In this document: in pieces, positions 26,777 to 35,142 of the stretch
Layout: the number at the start of each line of letters is the position of its first letter
How positions within the stretch are numbered: position 1 is the first letter of the stretch
NCBI RefSeq assembly: GCF_002797975.1
Contig: NZ_PGET01000001.1
Location: forward strand, 2,356,001 to 2,420,000
Source of the DNA: [Clostridium] celerecrescens 18A
GTDB taxonomy: Bacteria > Bacillota > Clostridia > Lachnospirales > Lachnospiraceae
Direction: 5' to 3'
Length of the DNA: 64,000 nucleotides
The notes under the pieces: generated by a model
Told to the model about the DNA's origin: nothing
The model's input: the letters and a program-made list of their open reading frames with translations, nothing else
Databases searched by the model: none
Made by a program: the position numbers and the translations under genes

Positions 26777-28618
26777 TTATAGTGTCTTCCCCATCTGACT
26801 CATAACCATTTCATAATACCGGCCTTGCTCGTTCATCAGGCTTTGGTGATTTCCATTTTCCAGGATCTGCCCGTCCCCAATTACCATGATGTGGTCCGCA
26901 TCGCGGATTGTTGAAAGACGATGGGCTATCAAAAAGCTGGTCCGGTTCTGCATGAGACTGACCAAAGCCTTTTGTATCTCTTTCTCTGTCTTGGTATCAA
27001 CACTGCTTGTTGCTTCATCAAGGATCAAAATAGGGCTGTCACAAAGAACTGCTCTTGCAATGGATATCAGCTGTCTCTGTCCCTGGCTTAAATTATCGGT
27101 AGCTGCAGAGACTTTCGTCGCATAACCTTTTGGAAGTTTATCAATAAAATCGTGGGCATGGGCGATTTTCGCCGCTTGGATCACTTCTTCCTCCGTGGCA
27201 TCATTCTTAGAGTAACGGATATTGTCCATGATCGTTCCACTGAAGAGACTGGTATCCTGAAGCACAACGGAAAAGCATCTTCTTAAACTGTTCCGCTTGA
27301 TATGGGTGACCGGTACCTTGTCAATCATGATTTCACCGCTGTCCGCATCATAAAATCTTGTTAACAGATTTACAATCGTCGTTTTACCAGCACCGGTTTC
27401 TCCGACTAATGCAATGACCTTCCCTGGATATACGTGAAAACTTACGTTTTTTAGAATCGGCTTTGTTTTATCATAAGAAAAGCACACATTATGAAAGGAA
27501 ACTTCTCCGGCTGGATGTTGGATCTCTACCGCATCCATATGATCTTCGGTTTCCTCCTCATAATCCAATATTTCGAAAACCCGCTCGGCTCCGGCCAGTG
27601 CTGATTGTATTGTATTAAACATTCCTGCCACCGAATTCAGAGGGTGTGCAAACTGCTTTGAATAACTTAAAAAGCTCACTACCGTACCTACTTTCAGGCC
27701 ATAGCTAACTGATAAGATACCACCTAAGATCGCAACAACAGCAAATACAAAATTATTGATGACATTCATTAACGGCATCATATAACCTGACCAGACCTGG
27801 GCTTTACTGCTGCTTTCACATAATCGCTCATTGATCTCTTTAAACTGCTGAATGGCATCTTCCTGTCTGTCAAAGGCTTTCACCATTTTTAAACCAAGAA
27901 TATTCTCTTCGATGACACCGTTTAGTGCTCCAAGACTTCTCTGCTGTGTTAAAAAGTAATCACGGCTTTTGGTGGCAATCGTTTTTGTTAATAAAGAAAC
28001 CAGCGGCACGCACAGCAAAACCATAAAGGTAAGCGGCAGGTTCAAATGGATCATGACAGCCAGAGAACCCACTAGGGTTAAGATGCTGGAGATCAGCTGT
28101 GTCGTTGTCTGTGCTATGGTAGAACTGATATTATCCACATCATTTGTAATTCTGCTCATGGTATCCCCATGAGACCGAGTATCATAAAATTCAAGGGGAA
28201 GCTTCTGCATTTTCCCAAAAAATTCAGTACGAAGCGTAAAAACCAGCTTCTGGGAGATCCGCAGCATCATGATTCCATTAATTAAATTAAGCAGCCAGTT
28301 GATCAGATAGAAACTTAATATGAGGATAAGCAGCGAAACCAGCTTGGCGGTGTCCACACTCCTATTCGTAATATCAAAGGTATTGAAGGTCTTACCCACA
28401 CAATATGGAATCGCTACTGATATCAAGGAAGAGAGGATGGTCAGCAGGATTGCCGCAAATATGGTCTTCCCCCACCGCATATAGATTTTAACAATCCGAA
28501 GCAGAGTTCCTTTTGCATTCTTGGGTTTTGCAGTCGGGGCAAAACGATTTCTTCCGCCTCCCGGACGCTGACTCATCGTCGGTATTTTGGGCTGTTGCTG
28601 ACTGTATTTTTCTGCCAT
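26777..28618 (-). CDS. ABC exporter, catalytically complete half (heterodimeric multidrug type)
   Basis: A 613-residue fused permease-ATPase. A polar N-terminal extension of about 45 residues, rich in Gln, Pro and Gly, precedes six membrane helices (about 50-330). The nucleotide-binding domain has Walker A GETGAGKTTIVNLL, signature NLSQGQRQLISIARA and Walker B LILDEATSSVDTKTE, with the catalytic Glu intact, then AHRLSTIRDADHI with the H-loop His. It resembles BmrD/LmrD/YheH-type subunits that export drugs or lipids. Its start is 3 nt after the stop of the partner gene, so the two are translated together. The substrate is unknown. Confidence 0.9.
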   Translation of the reverse strand: MAEKYSQQQPKIPTMSQRPGGGRNRFAPTAKPKNAKGTLLRIVKIYMRWGKTIFAAILLTILSSLISVAIPYCVGKTFNTFDITNRSVDTAKLVSLLILILSFYLINWLLNLINGIMMLRISQKLVFTLRTEFFGKMQKLPLEFYDTRSHGDTMSRITNDVDNISSTIAQTTTQLISSILTLVGSLAVMIHLNLPLTFMVLLCVPLVSLLTKTIATKSRDYFLTQQRSLGALNGVIEENILGLKMVKAFDRQEDAIQQFKEINERLCESSSKAQVWSGYMMPLMNVINNFVFAVVAILGGILSVSYGLKVGTVVSFLSYSKQFAHPLNSVAGMFNTIQSALAGAERVFEILDYEEETEDHMDAVEIQHPAGEVSFHNVCFSYDKTKPILKNVSFHVYPGKVIALVGETGAGKTTIVNLLTRFYDADSGEIMIDKVPVTHIKRNSLRRCFSVVLQDTSLFSGTIMDNIRYSKNDATEEEVIQAAKIAHAHDFIDKLPKGYATKVSAATDNLSQGQRQLISIARAVLCDSPILILDEATSSVDTKTEKEIQKALVSLMQNRTSFLIAHRLSTIRDADHIMVIGDGQILENGNHQSLMNEQGRYYEMVMSQMGKTL

Positions 28619-28621
28619 ACG

Positions 28622-30340
28622 TTATGCCTCCCTACCGCTTTCAATCTGTGTGTGATAGATATCCTGGTAGATTTCACAGGACTCCATTAATTCTTCATGG
28701 GCACCAAATCCCACCTTCCGTCCATTCTCCATAACCAGAATTTTATCTGCGGACATGGCAGTTCCGCAGCGCTGTGTAATCATAATCACAGTCTGTTTAA
28801 ACTCTTTATCTTTAAGACCTTCCCGTACCTTTGCCTCGGTAACGGCATCAAGCGCACTGGTCGCGTCATCTAAAATCAGTATAGAAGCTTTTTTCAGGAT
28901 CCCCCTGGCAATGGAAAGACGCTGTTTCTGCCCCCCAGATAAATTAACTCCGCCGCTTCCTAGAATACTGTCATAGCCATCAGGCATCTGCATGATAAAG
29001 TCAGCCTGTGCTTTATCAGCTGCCTGCCGTAACTCATCAGTGGCGGCGTGTTTATCCCCCCATCTGAGATTATCCGCTACTGATCCCGAAAACAGCATTG
29101 GTTTCTGCGGAACCACCGCTACATTACTCCGGACTTCATCAGCACCCAGCATTTTAATCTCGTAATCATCCAGAATTATTTTTCCGCTGTCCGCATCATA
29201 AAAACGAAGCAGAAGCCAGGTAATTGTTGATTTTCCGCTCCCGGTGGAGCCGATAATCGCAAGGCTTTCCCCGCTGTTTACGGAGAAGGAAAGATCTTTG
29301 ATTGCCGGAACCCCGCTGCCGTTTGGATAGGCAAAGGTAACATTTTCAAAGGTGATCTTCCCACTCAGCTTTCTATTTTCATAACTCCTGAAACAATCTT
29401 CTTCACAGTCAAATACTTCACCGATCCGGGCTGTAGAAGCTTTGGTACGGACGAACATGGTAAATACATTCGTTATCATAATCAGAGAGGAAAGTATCTG
29501 TGCCATATAGATTGTAAAAGCCGTAATATCTCCTGTATTAGCAAGGTCCATTGTAAATAGTCTGCTGCCGATATAAATCACAACAGACGTTCCGATTCCC
29601 ACAGCCAATGTTAAAAGAGGTGAGATAACTGTAATGACCATTTGAGAGGAGATACCCTTCTGCATCAAATTCCGGTTGGCCTCTTCAAATTTATCTTTTT
29701 CCTTTCCAAAAGTACCAAACGCTTTGACGAGCCGCACACCGATCAAATATTCCTGTACCTTAGAATTAATCTGATCCATAGCCTTTTGCAGCTGGTAGAA
29801 TCTTGGATAGCTGAGTTTCATGCTAAAATAAATTAATATGGTAACGACAGCTACAACCCCATATATGATGAGACTGAGCCGGATATTGAGCAGGCTTGCC
29901 AGCACCATGCTGCCGATACAGACAACAGGTGCCTTAAGGAAGATACGCATCATTCCATTTACAAATTGTATGATTTGAGAAGTATCATTCGTCATCCTGG
30001 TTATGAGCGAACCGCTTTCAACCTTATCCGCACTTACTTCGGAAAAAGACATGATTTTCTCAAATAAGTCTTCCCGTAAATCCGCTCCCATTCTTTGAGA
30101 AACGTGGCTCGCCAAAATATTTCGCGCAACGGCAAAGCATGCGCCTATCAAAGTTACAATGAGCATCAGCATGCCCCAGTAATAAACCTTTTTCAGAGAG
30201 CCTTTTTCAATTCCGCTGTTTACGATATGTGACATCAGCGTAGGTCCAAGCAAATCACAGACCGCTTCCAGTGTCACGCACAAAACGGCTATGAAAAACG
30301 GCTTTTTATATCTTCTGAAATATTTGCTATAAAGTTTCAT
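28622..30340 (-). CDS. ABC exporter, degenerate-site half
   Basis: A 572-residue permease-ATPase, partner of the following gene. Six membrane helices are followed by a nucleotide-binding domain with Walker A GSTGSGKSTITWLL, signature NLSGGQKQRLSIARG and Walker B ILILDDATSALD. Here the usual catalytic Glu after Walker B is Asp, and the H-loop reads ITQRCGTAMSADKI with no His. These changes mark the degenerate half of heterodimeric exporters such as BmrC and LmrC. I chose the ATG at 30340, preceded by GAGGAGAG; an ATG at 30412 lacks such a site and adds non-conserved residues. The pair is probably a drug, peptide or lipid exporter. Confidence 0.9.
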   Translation of the reverse strand: MKLYSKYFRRYKKPFFIAVLCVTLEAVCDLLGPTLMSHIVNSGIEKGSLKKVYYWGMLMLIVTLIGACFAVARNILASHVSQRMGADLREDLFEKIMSFSEVSADKVESGSLITRMTNDTSQIIQFVNGMMRIFLKAPVVCIGSMVLASLLNIRLSLIIYGVVAVVTILIYFSMKLSYPRFYQLQKAMDQINSKVQEYLIGVRLVKAFGTFGKEKDKFEEANRNLMQKGISSQMVITVISPLLTLAVGIGTSVVIYIGSRLFTMDLANTGDITAFTIYMAQILSSLIMITNVFTMFVRTKASTARIGEVFDCEEDCFRSYENRKLSGKITFENVTFAYPNGSGVPAIKDLSFSVNSGESLAIIGSTGSGKSTITWLLLRFYDADSGKIILDDYEIKMLGADEVRSNVAVVPQKPMLFSGSVADNLRWGDKHAATDELRQAADKAQADFIMQMPDGYDSILGSGGVNLSGGQKQRLSIARGILKKASILILDDATSALDAVTEAKVREGLKDKEFKQTVIMITQRCGTAMSADKILVMENGRKVGFGAHEELMESCEIYQDIYHTQIESGREA

Positions 30341-30402
30341 TACTCTCCTCTGCTTCCAATATGATCTTATTCCTGAAATCTCTGCCAAATGTGTTAAAAT
30401 AC

Positions 30403-30431
30403 AGTATATCACTCAAGATGCAGAAAGTTAA
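30403..30431 (-). promoter_or_regulatory. Probable promoter of the ABC exporter operon
   Basis: TTAACT (30431-30426) and TATACT (30408-30403) are separated by 17 bp, about 63 bp upstream of the chosen start. The -10 box matches the consensus at five of six bases. Confidence 0.45.
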
Positions 30432-30560
30432 TATTTTCTGAGGATTCTTTTGTAGTCAATCGGATATTTGTCTGCTTTTTTAATTTACTAAATATTTCCA
30501 TCATATTTTTTTTAATTATGCTCATAATAACATTGTGTTCAAAAACACATCATTATAGAC

Positions 30561-30679
30561 GGAGGTGTCAAGCTATGGATGGCAATGCGGAAATAACAGT
30601 TTAGCTGTTAGCGAAGTGTTGTTAACAGCTTAACCCTATGTACGAAAAATGCCCCAAAATTTTATTTTGGGGCATTTTT
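30561..30679 (+). ncRNA. Candidate short transcript (small RNA or leader-like peptide gene)
   Basis: On the plus strand GGAGGTG (30561-30567) lies 7 nt before an ATG that opens only nine codons (MDGNAEITV, stop TAG at 30601-30603). A stem-loop follows, with GCTGTTA and TAACAGC arms (about 30604-30630). A perfect 16-bp terminator stem comes next (30645-30679). A good ribosome binding site, a tiny frame and two hairpins within 120 bp look like a transcription unit. It fits no riboswitch class I could recognise. I see no convincing promoter; TATAGA at 30554-30559 is the best -10 candidate. Confidence 0.4.
30645..30679. terminator. Perfect bidirectional terminator
   Basis: A 16-bp perfect stem (arms 30645-30660 and 30664-30679) has a 3-nt loop, a GGGGC/GCCCC core and T5 at the 3' end on both strands. 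Confidence 0.85.
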
Positions 30680-30700
30680 CATGTTATTATTCTGCAGATA

Positions 30701-30736
30701 GAAAAATACGCCCTGGGCCAAACTGGCCTCAGGACG
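30701..30736 (-). terminator. Terminator of the YeeE-TusA-TrxR operon
   Basis: A 12-bp GC-rich stem with one bulge (arms 30709-30720 and 30724-30736) is followed on the minus strand by TATTTTTC. It begins 33 nt after the reductase stop codon. Confidence 0.75.
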
Positions 30737-30768
30737 TTTCAATAAGAACTTAATCTATTGTATTCCTC

Positions 30769-31989
30769 TTATTTACAAATGCTGCTAATACGCTCCGGAG
30801 TTATTTCACCGTAATACTTTTCCATAATCTGACCATCTTTGATCCAGACAAAACAGGGAGTACTCTCAACATCAAGCCGTTTTGCAATGCCATCTGATTT
30901 ATAAACGTCGATGCAGGATACCCGGATGTCGCTATGATCCTGTTCAAACTCTTTGAAAACCGGCAGCAGTTCTCTTGCATGGGGATCGATTGCATTATAA
31001 ATGAATGCCAGAGAAGATTTTCCTTCATTCATAATCTGCTTTTCAAATATCTCACTTTCTGAAACATACTTTTCTGCACCGTATCCGGCAACGGCACCGT
31101 CTCCCACCGCTGTTGCAACCTGCTTTAAGTATTTGTCACGTACATCTCCCACTGCAAATACTCCGGGGATGTTTGTTTCCATCCGTTCATTTGTTATCAG
31201 ATATCCGCCTCGGTTCATGTCCAGAATGTCACGGAATATTTCTGTATTTGGCAGATAGCCGATAAACAGAAAACAGCTGTCCACATGTACAGGAACCCTT
31301 TCCTCTGTTTTTACATTTTTTAATACAACTGTGTTCAGCCTTTCGTCTCCTTCAAAACTGTCCACAACCGTATTCCAGATAAATTCCATTTTCGGATTTG
31401 CAAGAGCCTGAGCCTTTGCAATCTCGTTGCAGTCCATTTTGCCATTCTCATGCATGACTGATACCATAACTTTATCTGCAAACTTAGTCAAAAATATCCC
31501 TTCTTCAATGGCTGCGTCACCGCTTCCGATGACCATAACGGTCTTTCCGGTGTTTGCCGCTGCGTCACAGGTGGCACAGAAAGAGATTCCTTTGTCATAA
31601 AGATATAAATCCTCATTTTTGGCACCGGTCAAACGTGGCTTGCCGCCGCTTCCGACAATTACAACCTTTGCCTGGTAAATGGTACGAAATGTCTCTACCT
31701 GCTTGATATCTCCTTCCAGAGATACGGATTTTACATCAGTTAATTTAAACTCCACACCGAACTTTTTGGCCTGTTTATGAAATAATTCCATCAGTCCAAG
31801 GCCTGTCGCCCCATCCGGAAAACCGGGATAGTTCTCTATTTCATTGGTATATGTAGCAAGCCCGCCTACCAGAGTTTTTTCTATGATCAATGTTTTCAGC
31901 TTGGCTCTGCCGCAATATATTCCTGCAGTTAAGCCGGCTGCTCCGCCCCCTATAATTACAACGTCATATGATTCTGTTTTTTTAGTCAT
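30769..31989 (-). CDS. Thioredoxin reductase-like flavoprotein fused to a thioredoxin-like domain without CxxC
   Basis: A 406-residue protein. Residues about 1-310 form a thioredoxin-reductase-type flavoprotein: FAD site VVIIGGGAAGLTAGIYCGRA, redox disulfide SFCATCDAAA near residues 136-139, NAD(P) site VMVIGSGDAAIEEGIFLTKF and C-terminal FAD motif GVFAVGDVRDKYLKQVATAV. Residues about 320-406 look like a thioredoxin domain (SLAFIYNAIDPHARELLPVF, then STPCFVWIKDG with the cis-Pro region). The place of the CGPC pair reads AIDPHA, so this domain has no redox disulfide. I chose the ATG at 31989 with GAGAGGA upstream; the longer frame overlaps the YeeE gene. It is the last gene of the sulfur operon and may deliver electrons to the transported sulfur or selenium compound (inference). 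Confidence 0.88.
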   Translation of the reverse strand: MTKKTESYDVVIIGGGAAGLTAGIYCGRAKLKTLIIEKTLVGGLATYTNEIENYPGFPDGATGLGLMELFHKQAKKFGVEFKLTDVKSVSLEGDIKQVETFRTIYQAKVVIVGSGGKPRLTGAKNEDLYLYDKGISFCATCDAAANTGKTVMVIGSGDAAIEEGIFLTKFADKVMVSVMHENGKMDCNEIAKAQALANPKMEFIWNTVVDSFEGDERLNTVVLKNVKTEERVPVHVDSCFLFIGYLPNTEIFRDILDMNRGGYLITNERMETNIPGVFAVGDVRDKYLKQVATAVGDGAVAGYGAEKYVSESEIFEKQIMNEGKSSLAFIYNAIDPHARELLPVFKEFEQDHSDIRVSCIDVYKSDGIAKRLDVESTPCFVWIKDGQIMEKYYGEITPERISSICK

Positions 31990-32063
31990 TGCAACCTGTT
32001 CCTCTCTGAATATTCTTATATTTTTATAGGGGCAATCAAATATGATCGCCCCATGATTACAAG

Positions 32064-32612
32064 TTACATAAAGTATTTGGCTAATAATTTGCTTCCCAGA
32101 AAAGCTCCTACCAACAGAAATGCACCGAATACCCATCCGGATAAGGAAAAGGATGCAATTGCGGTAAATAACGCTCCTATATTACAACCATTTGCAAGTC
32201 TTGCTCCATAGCCCATTAACAAACCACCAAGAATTGCAGCAATTACCTGCCGTAAAGACTTGATCTTCTTGATCTTAAACTGAGATGCAAACAGCGTTGC
32301 AGCAAATGCACCCAGTACAATGCCCAGATTGCGGATGGAAGCACCGTCTGCCAGAAAGCTGGTATTTAGTTCCTTCTGCATTTTTTCTGATGCATAATAT
32401 ACCCAGCCGCTTGCGTCACCGCCAAGAGCCTTGTAAATCCAGGTGCCCCAGTTAGCAAATGCGCTTGTTACACCCCAGCCGCTGCCAAAAGCTGCAAAAT
32501 GGGCAATTTGAAATACTGCAAGCAATACAGCACCGGCCACGTATGTTAAGGGTTCTTTTAACAGCTTTTTGTAAATGGGATGATCGCCAAGCTTAATAAA
32601 AAATTGTTTCAA
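32064..32612 (-). CDS. YeeE/YedE-family transporter, C-terminal half
   Basis: A 182-residue membrane protein with about four to five hydrophobic helices. It carries the family signature GYGARLANGCNIGALFTAIA at about residues 135-154, the conserved cysteine motif of YeeE/TsuA thiosulfate and YedE selenium transporters. It corresponds to the second half of a full-length transporter (350-400 residues); the first half is the separate gene at 32898-33584. The start codon is TTG, with AGGTGA 6 nt upstream. The C-terminal half has the last Cys in ANGC, which lines the transport path in TsuA. The two halves must assemble for function (inference). Confidence 0.82.
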   Translation of the reverse strand: MKQFFIKLGDHPIYKKLLKEPLTYVAGAVLLAVFQIAHFAAFGSGWGVTSAFANWGTWIYKALGGDASGWVYYASEKMQKELNTSFLADGASIRNLGIVLGAFAATLFASQFKIKKIKSLRQVIAAILGGLLMGYGARLANGCNIGALFTAIASFSLSGWVFGAFLLVGAFLGSKLLAKYFM

Positions 32613-32641
32613 ATTTATTCACCTGCTTTCACAGAAGTTAT

Positions 32642-32869
32642 CTACTTCGTCTTCTCGATGACAATTTCCCATTCTCCATCATCTACTTCTTCGATTTCTA
32701 CGTTATGTCCCTGTTTTCTAGCCCACTCAGGAATATTCTTCATTGCACAGCTATGATCGATGGATACAGCCAGAACGTCACCAACGGATAACTCATTGAT
32801 TTTCTTCTCAGTTTTCATAAGCGGGACTGGACAAGCCTCTCCCAGACAATCTAATGTAAATTCAGCCAT
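32642..32869 (-). CDS. TusA/SirA-family sulfur carrier protein
   Basis: A 75-residue sulfur carrier with the active cysteine motif EACPVPLMKTEKKI at about residues 11-24. It has the typical TusA fold with DHSCAMKNIPEWARKQGH in the second half, including another Cys. TusA proteins pass persulfide sulfur to partner enzymes; those encoded with YeeE/YedE (such as TsuB) are thought to receive the imported sulfur. It lies between the two halves of the transporter, 28-29 nt from each, which supports a direct functional link. Selenium handling is an alternative role. Confidence 0.9.
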   Translation of the reverse strand: MAEFTLDCLGEACPVPLMKTEKKINELSVGDVLAVSIDHSCAMKNIPEWARKQGHNVEIEEVDDGEWEIVIEKTK

Positions 32870-32897
32870 TTTATATCTCCTTTAATTTTCAATTATT

Positions 32898-33584
32898 TTA
32901 TTCTGCACTACCCATTTTCTTTTCCTGCCATTTGACAGCTGCTATGTATAACAGCACAATGATTAGTCCCTGTACAACGATTGCACCAAACCAGCCAAAC
33001 ACGTCCGGTAAAAAGATCTTCGGTGCATTTGCATTGAATTTGCTCCAGAAATTCATATCATGTGCACCCCAGAAAGAGCCTGCTATGAAAAATACCAAAG
33101 ACAGCATTTGCATGGTGAAACCCTCTCCAACGCGCATCAAGGTTCCGGATGCACAGCCGCCGGCAATAACCATTCCGATGCCAAACAGTACTGCACCGAC
33201 AGCTAAGGGCAAACCGATGGGCGCTACGCCAACCATGTTGAGATTGGAATCCGCATTTGCCAATATACCGGCATACTTGATTGCCCAGAAACCAACGCTG
33301 GCAACTGCAACTGCAACCAGTACGGCTCTTGTTACAGATGTGCTTCCTGTTATACATGGATCACGGAATGCTGCCGTAAAGCAGAAACGTGAACGCTGCA
33401 GGATATACCCGAACGCAATACCGAATCCCCAATAAACAGGCAGCTTATTGCTCCCTCCTGCCAAATAAGATCCAAAAGCAATAATCAGGATTGTAACCAG
33501 AATTGCGTATGGGATCTGGCTTTTTTTCGGTTTTCTTGGCTTACGCACTCTTTCCCCACCAACTTTTGTGTTAACCTCTGACAC
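32898..33584 (-). CDS. YeeE/YedE-family transporter, N-terminal half
   Basis: A 228-residue membrane protein with about five to six helices. A polar, basic N-terminus (GGERVRKPRKPKKSQIP) is followed by a first helix at about residue 26. It carries the family motifs LQRSRFCFTAAFRD near residue 63 and VIAGGCASGTLMRVGEG near 143, each with a cysteine expected in the transport path. It matches the first half of YeeE/TsuA transporters; the second half is encoded at 32064-32612 after the tusA gene. The start codon is GTG with GGGGA upstream. It is the first gene of the operon, divergent from a LysR gene. Thiosulfate or selenium uptake is the likely role. Confidence 0.85.
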   Translation of the reverse strand: MSEVNTKVGGERVRKPRKPKKSQIPYAILVTILIIAFGSYLAGGSNKLPVYWGFGIAFGYILQRSRFCFTAAFRDPCITGSTSVTRAVLVAVAVASVGFWAIKYAGILANADSNLNMVGVAPIGLPLAVGAVLFGIGMVIAGGCASGTLMRVGEGFTMQMLSLVFFIAGSFWGAHDMNFWSKFNANAPKIFLPDVFGWFGAIVVQGLIIVLLYIAAVKWQEKKMGSAE

Positions 33585-33835
33585 GTAAATCCCCCTTTCT
33601 TAAAAATAGTATTTGTTAATATTATAACAAAATCACAATTCAAATTATACCACACTTATCAGAATCCGGTTAATCAAGAATCTGATATGTCATAAGATTT
33701 ACTTATAACCCATTATTTTATCACTCTAGCCACACCGAATTATATTTGCTATAATAAAAGAACAAAAAAAGAACTGTTAAGTTTTTAACAGCTCAAATGA
33801 CTGATTCATAGTTAAATTCAGAAAGGCGGGGTAAT
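33585..33835. promoter_or_regulatory. Divergent regulatory region between the sulfur operon and lysR
   Basis: A 251-bp AT-rich region. On the plus strand TATAAT at 33750-33755 is a probable -10 box of lysR, without a clear -35. The lysR leader has an inverted repeat CTGTTAA/TTAACAG at 33774-33791. No clear promoter is visible for the yeeE operon, in line with activation by LysR (inference). Confidence 0.45.
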
Positions 33836-34735
33836 ATGAACATTCATAACCTGAAAATGTTTATAAAAATAGTGGAATCCGGCAGCATCTCAAAAACTGC
33901 CGAACAGATGAATATCAGCCAGTCCGCATTAAGCCAGCAGCTGCGAGTCATGGAACAGGAATTCAGTGCACGGCTTTTTGAACGGAACTATCAAGGTGTG
34001 ATTCCGACTAACATCGGTATGATTGTTTATAACCGCGCTCTTGAGATTTTATCGTCCTATGACAGAATGCTGGTTGATATCACCAATGCACAGAATCAAA
34101 ATAAAACCGTACATATTCTCGCTTCTCCCTGTGTATATTCCTATGCCCTGCCATGCACGTTTTACCATGTAAAAAACAAGTATCCGGAATATAGCCTTAA
34201 TATGGAGATGATGTCCAGCAGAATCATAGAGGAAAAAATATCAAAAGGCGTTGCCGATATGGGAATCATCATAGGCAAGCCCAAGGATAAGAATCTATCT
34301 GCTAAAAAGGTATTTACCGACCGCGTTTTTCTGGTTGCCGGAGAAAAAATGAAGGTTCCTGCCCAGTTAGAGTGCCAGGATCTTTATCATTATCCACTGC
34401 TGATGCTGGTAAAAGCCCAAAAAACAAGACAGGTACTGGATAAAATGCTGAACAAAAACGGAATCCGCATCAATCAGCTGCATATCCCTTATGCCCTTGA
34501 ATCCACGGAATCCATTAAACTGTCCGCAATTAATGGTTTTGGGCTCGCTTTTCTACCCTACATGGCAATCAAGAAGGAATTATACAACAAACAACTCCGC
34601 ATAGTTGAATGTCCATGCCTGGAGTTTGACAACGAATATTATTCCATAAAAAATGCTGGCAGTGTTCCTCTCAATTATGAATCGTCTAAACTCATTAAGT
34701 ATATGGAAGCAATATTAAAAGAGACTATTTGTTAG
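33836..34735 (+). CDS. LysR-family transcriptional regulator
   Basis: A 299-residue regulator. The N-terminal winged helix contains MNIHNLKMFIKIVESGSISK and the recognition region MNISQSALSQQLRVMEQEFS, then LFERNYQGV. From about residue 90 it has the periplasmic-binding-protein-like effector domain, with VADMGIIIGKPKDKN and AINGFGLAFLPYMAIKKEL. AGGCGGGG stands before the ATG. It is divergent from the split yeeE-tusA-trx operon and most likely controls it in response to a sulfur compound. A CysB- or CysL-like role is an inference. The last 11 bp overlap the end of the convergent tusA gene. Confidence 0.88.
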   Translation: MNIHNLKMFIKIVESGSISKTAEQMNISQSALSQQLRVMEQEFSARLFERNYQGVIPTNIGMIVYNRALEILSSYDRMLVDITNAQNQNKTVHILASPCVYSYALPCTFYHVKNKYPEYSLNMEMMSSRIIEEKISKGVADMGIIIGKPKDKNLSAKKVFTDRVFLVAGEKMKVPAQLECQDLYHYPLLMLVKAQKTRQVLDKMLNKNGIRINQLHIPYALESTESIKLSAINGFGLAFLPYMAIKKELYNKQLRIVECPCLEFDNEYYSIKNAGSVPLNYESSKLIKYMEAILKETIC

Positions 34736-34946
34736 CAGATATAGTTACTTCCCAAACACCGTTTATGACTTCTTCCGCATCATATTGCAAATTATTTGCA
34801 TTACAAAACGATTTGATATTAGAAATTGTACAGCTATGATCCGTAACCAACATACATTCCTCACCGTTTTTTATGGAATCAATAACATTTTTTAGTCTCA
34901 AGACAGGTACCGGACACATATCACCAAGGCAGTCAATTTTTACCAT
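34725..34946 (-). CDS. Second TusA/SirA-family sulfur carrier protein
   Basis: A 73-residue paralogue of the TusA-like protein in the operon. The active site reads LGDMCPVPVLRLKNVIDSIK, with Cys at about residue 11. The second half keeps the DHSC motif (LVTDHSCTISNIKSFCNANN) and has an extra Cys. It is transcribed alone and towards lysR; the two genes overlap by 11 bp at their stop codons. It may serve another partner, or give the carrier an independent level of expression. Confidence 0.88.
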   Translation of the reverse strand: MVKIDCLGDMCPVPVLRLKNVIDSIKNGEECMLVTDHSCTISNIKSFCNANNLQYDAEEVINGVWEVTISANK

Positions 34947-35142
34947 AAGCGCTCCTTCTGCACATTCTTATACCTTCACAGGCTGCTGTGCTTAAGATCT
35001 AACAAAAAACAGGGTACTGATTCATTTTATCTAAAAGATTGCTGACTATCAATAGGGAACTTTCAATATATCTTGCAATAATGAAGCAGCCGCAAAGCCG
35101 CAGGGGACCTCGTTAACCACGGCAGTACAGCTCCTCCATAAG

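Noticed and set aside
30561..30679. Assignment of the short element to a known riboswitch or to a tRNA
   Set aside because: I compared it from memory with glycine, c-di-GMP, ykkC, fluoride, THF and ZTP cores and with tRNA features and found no match.
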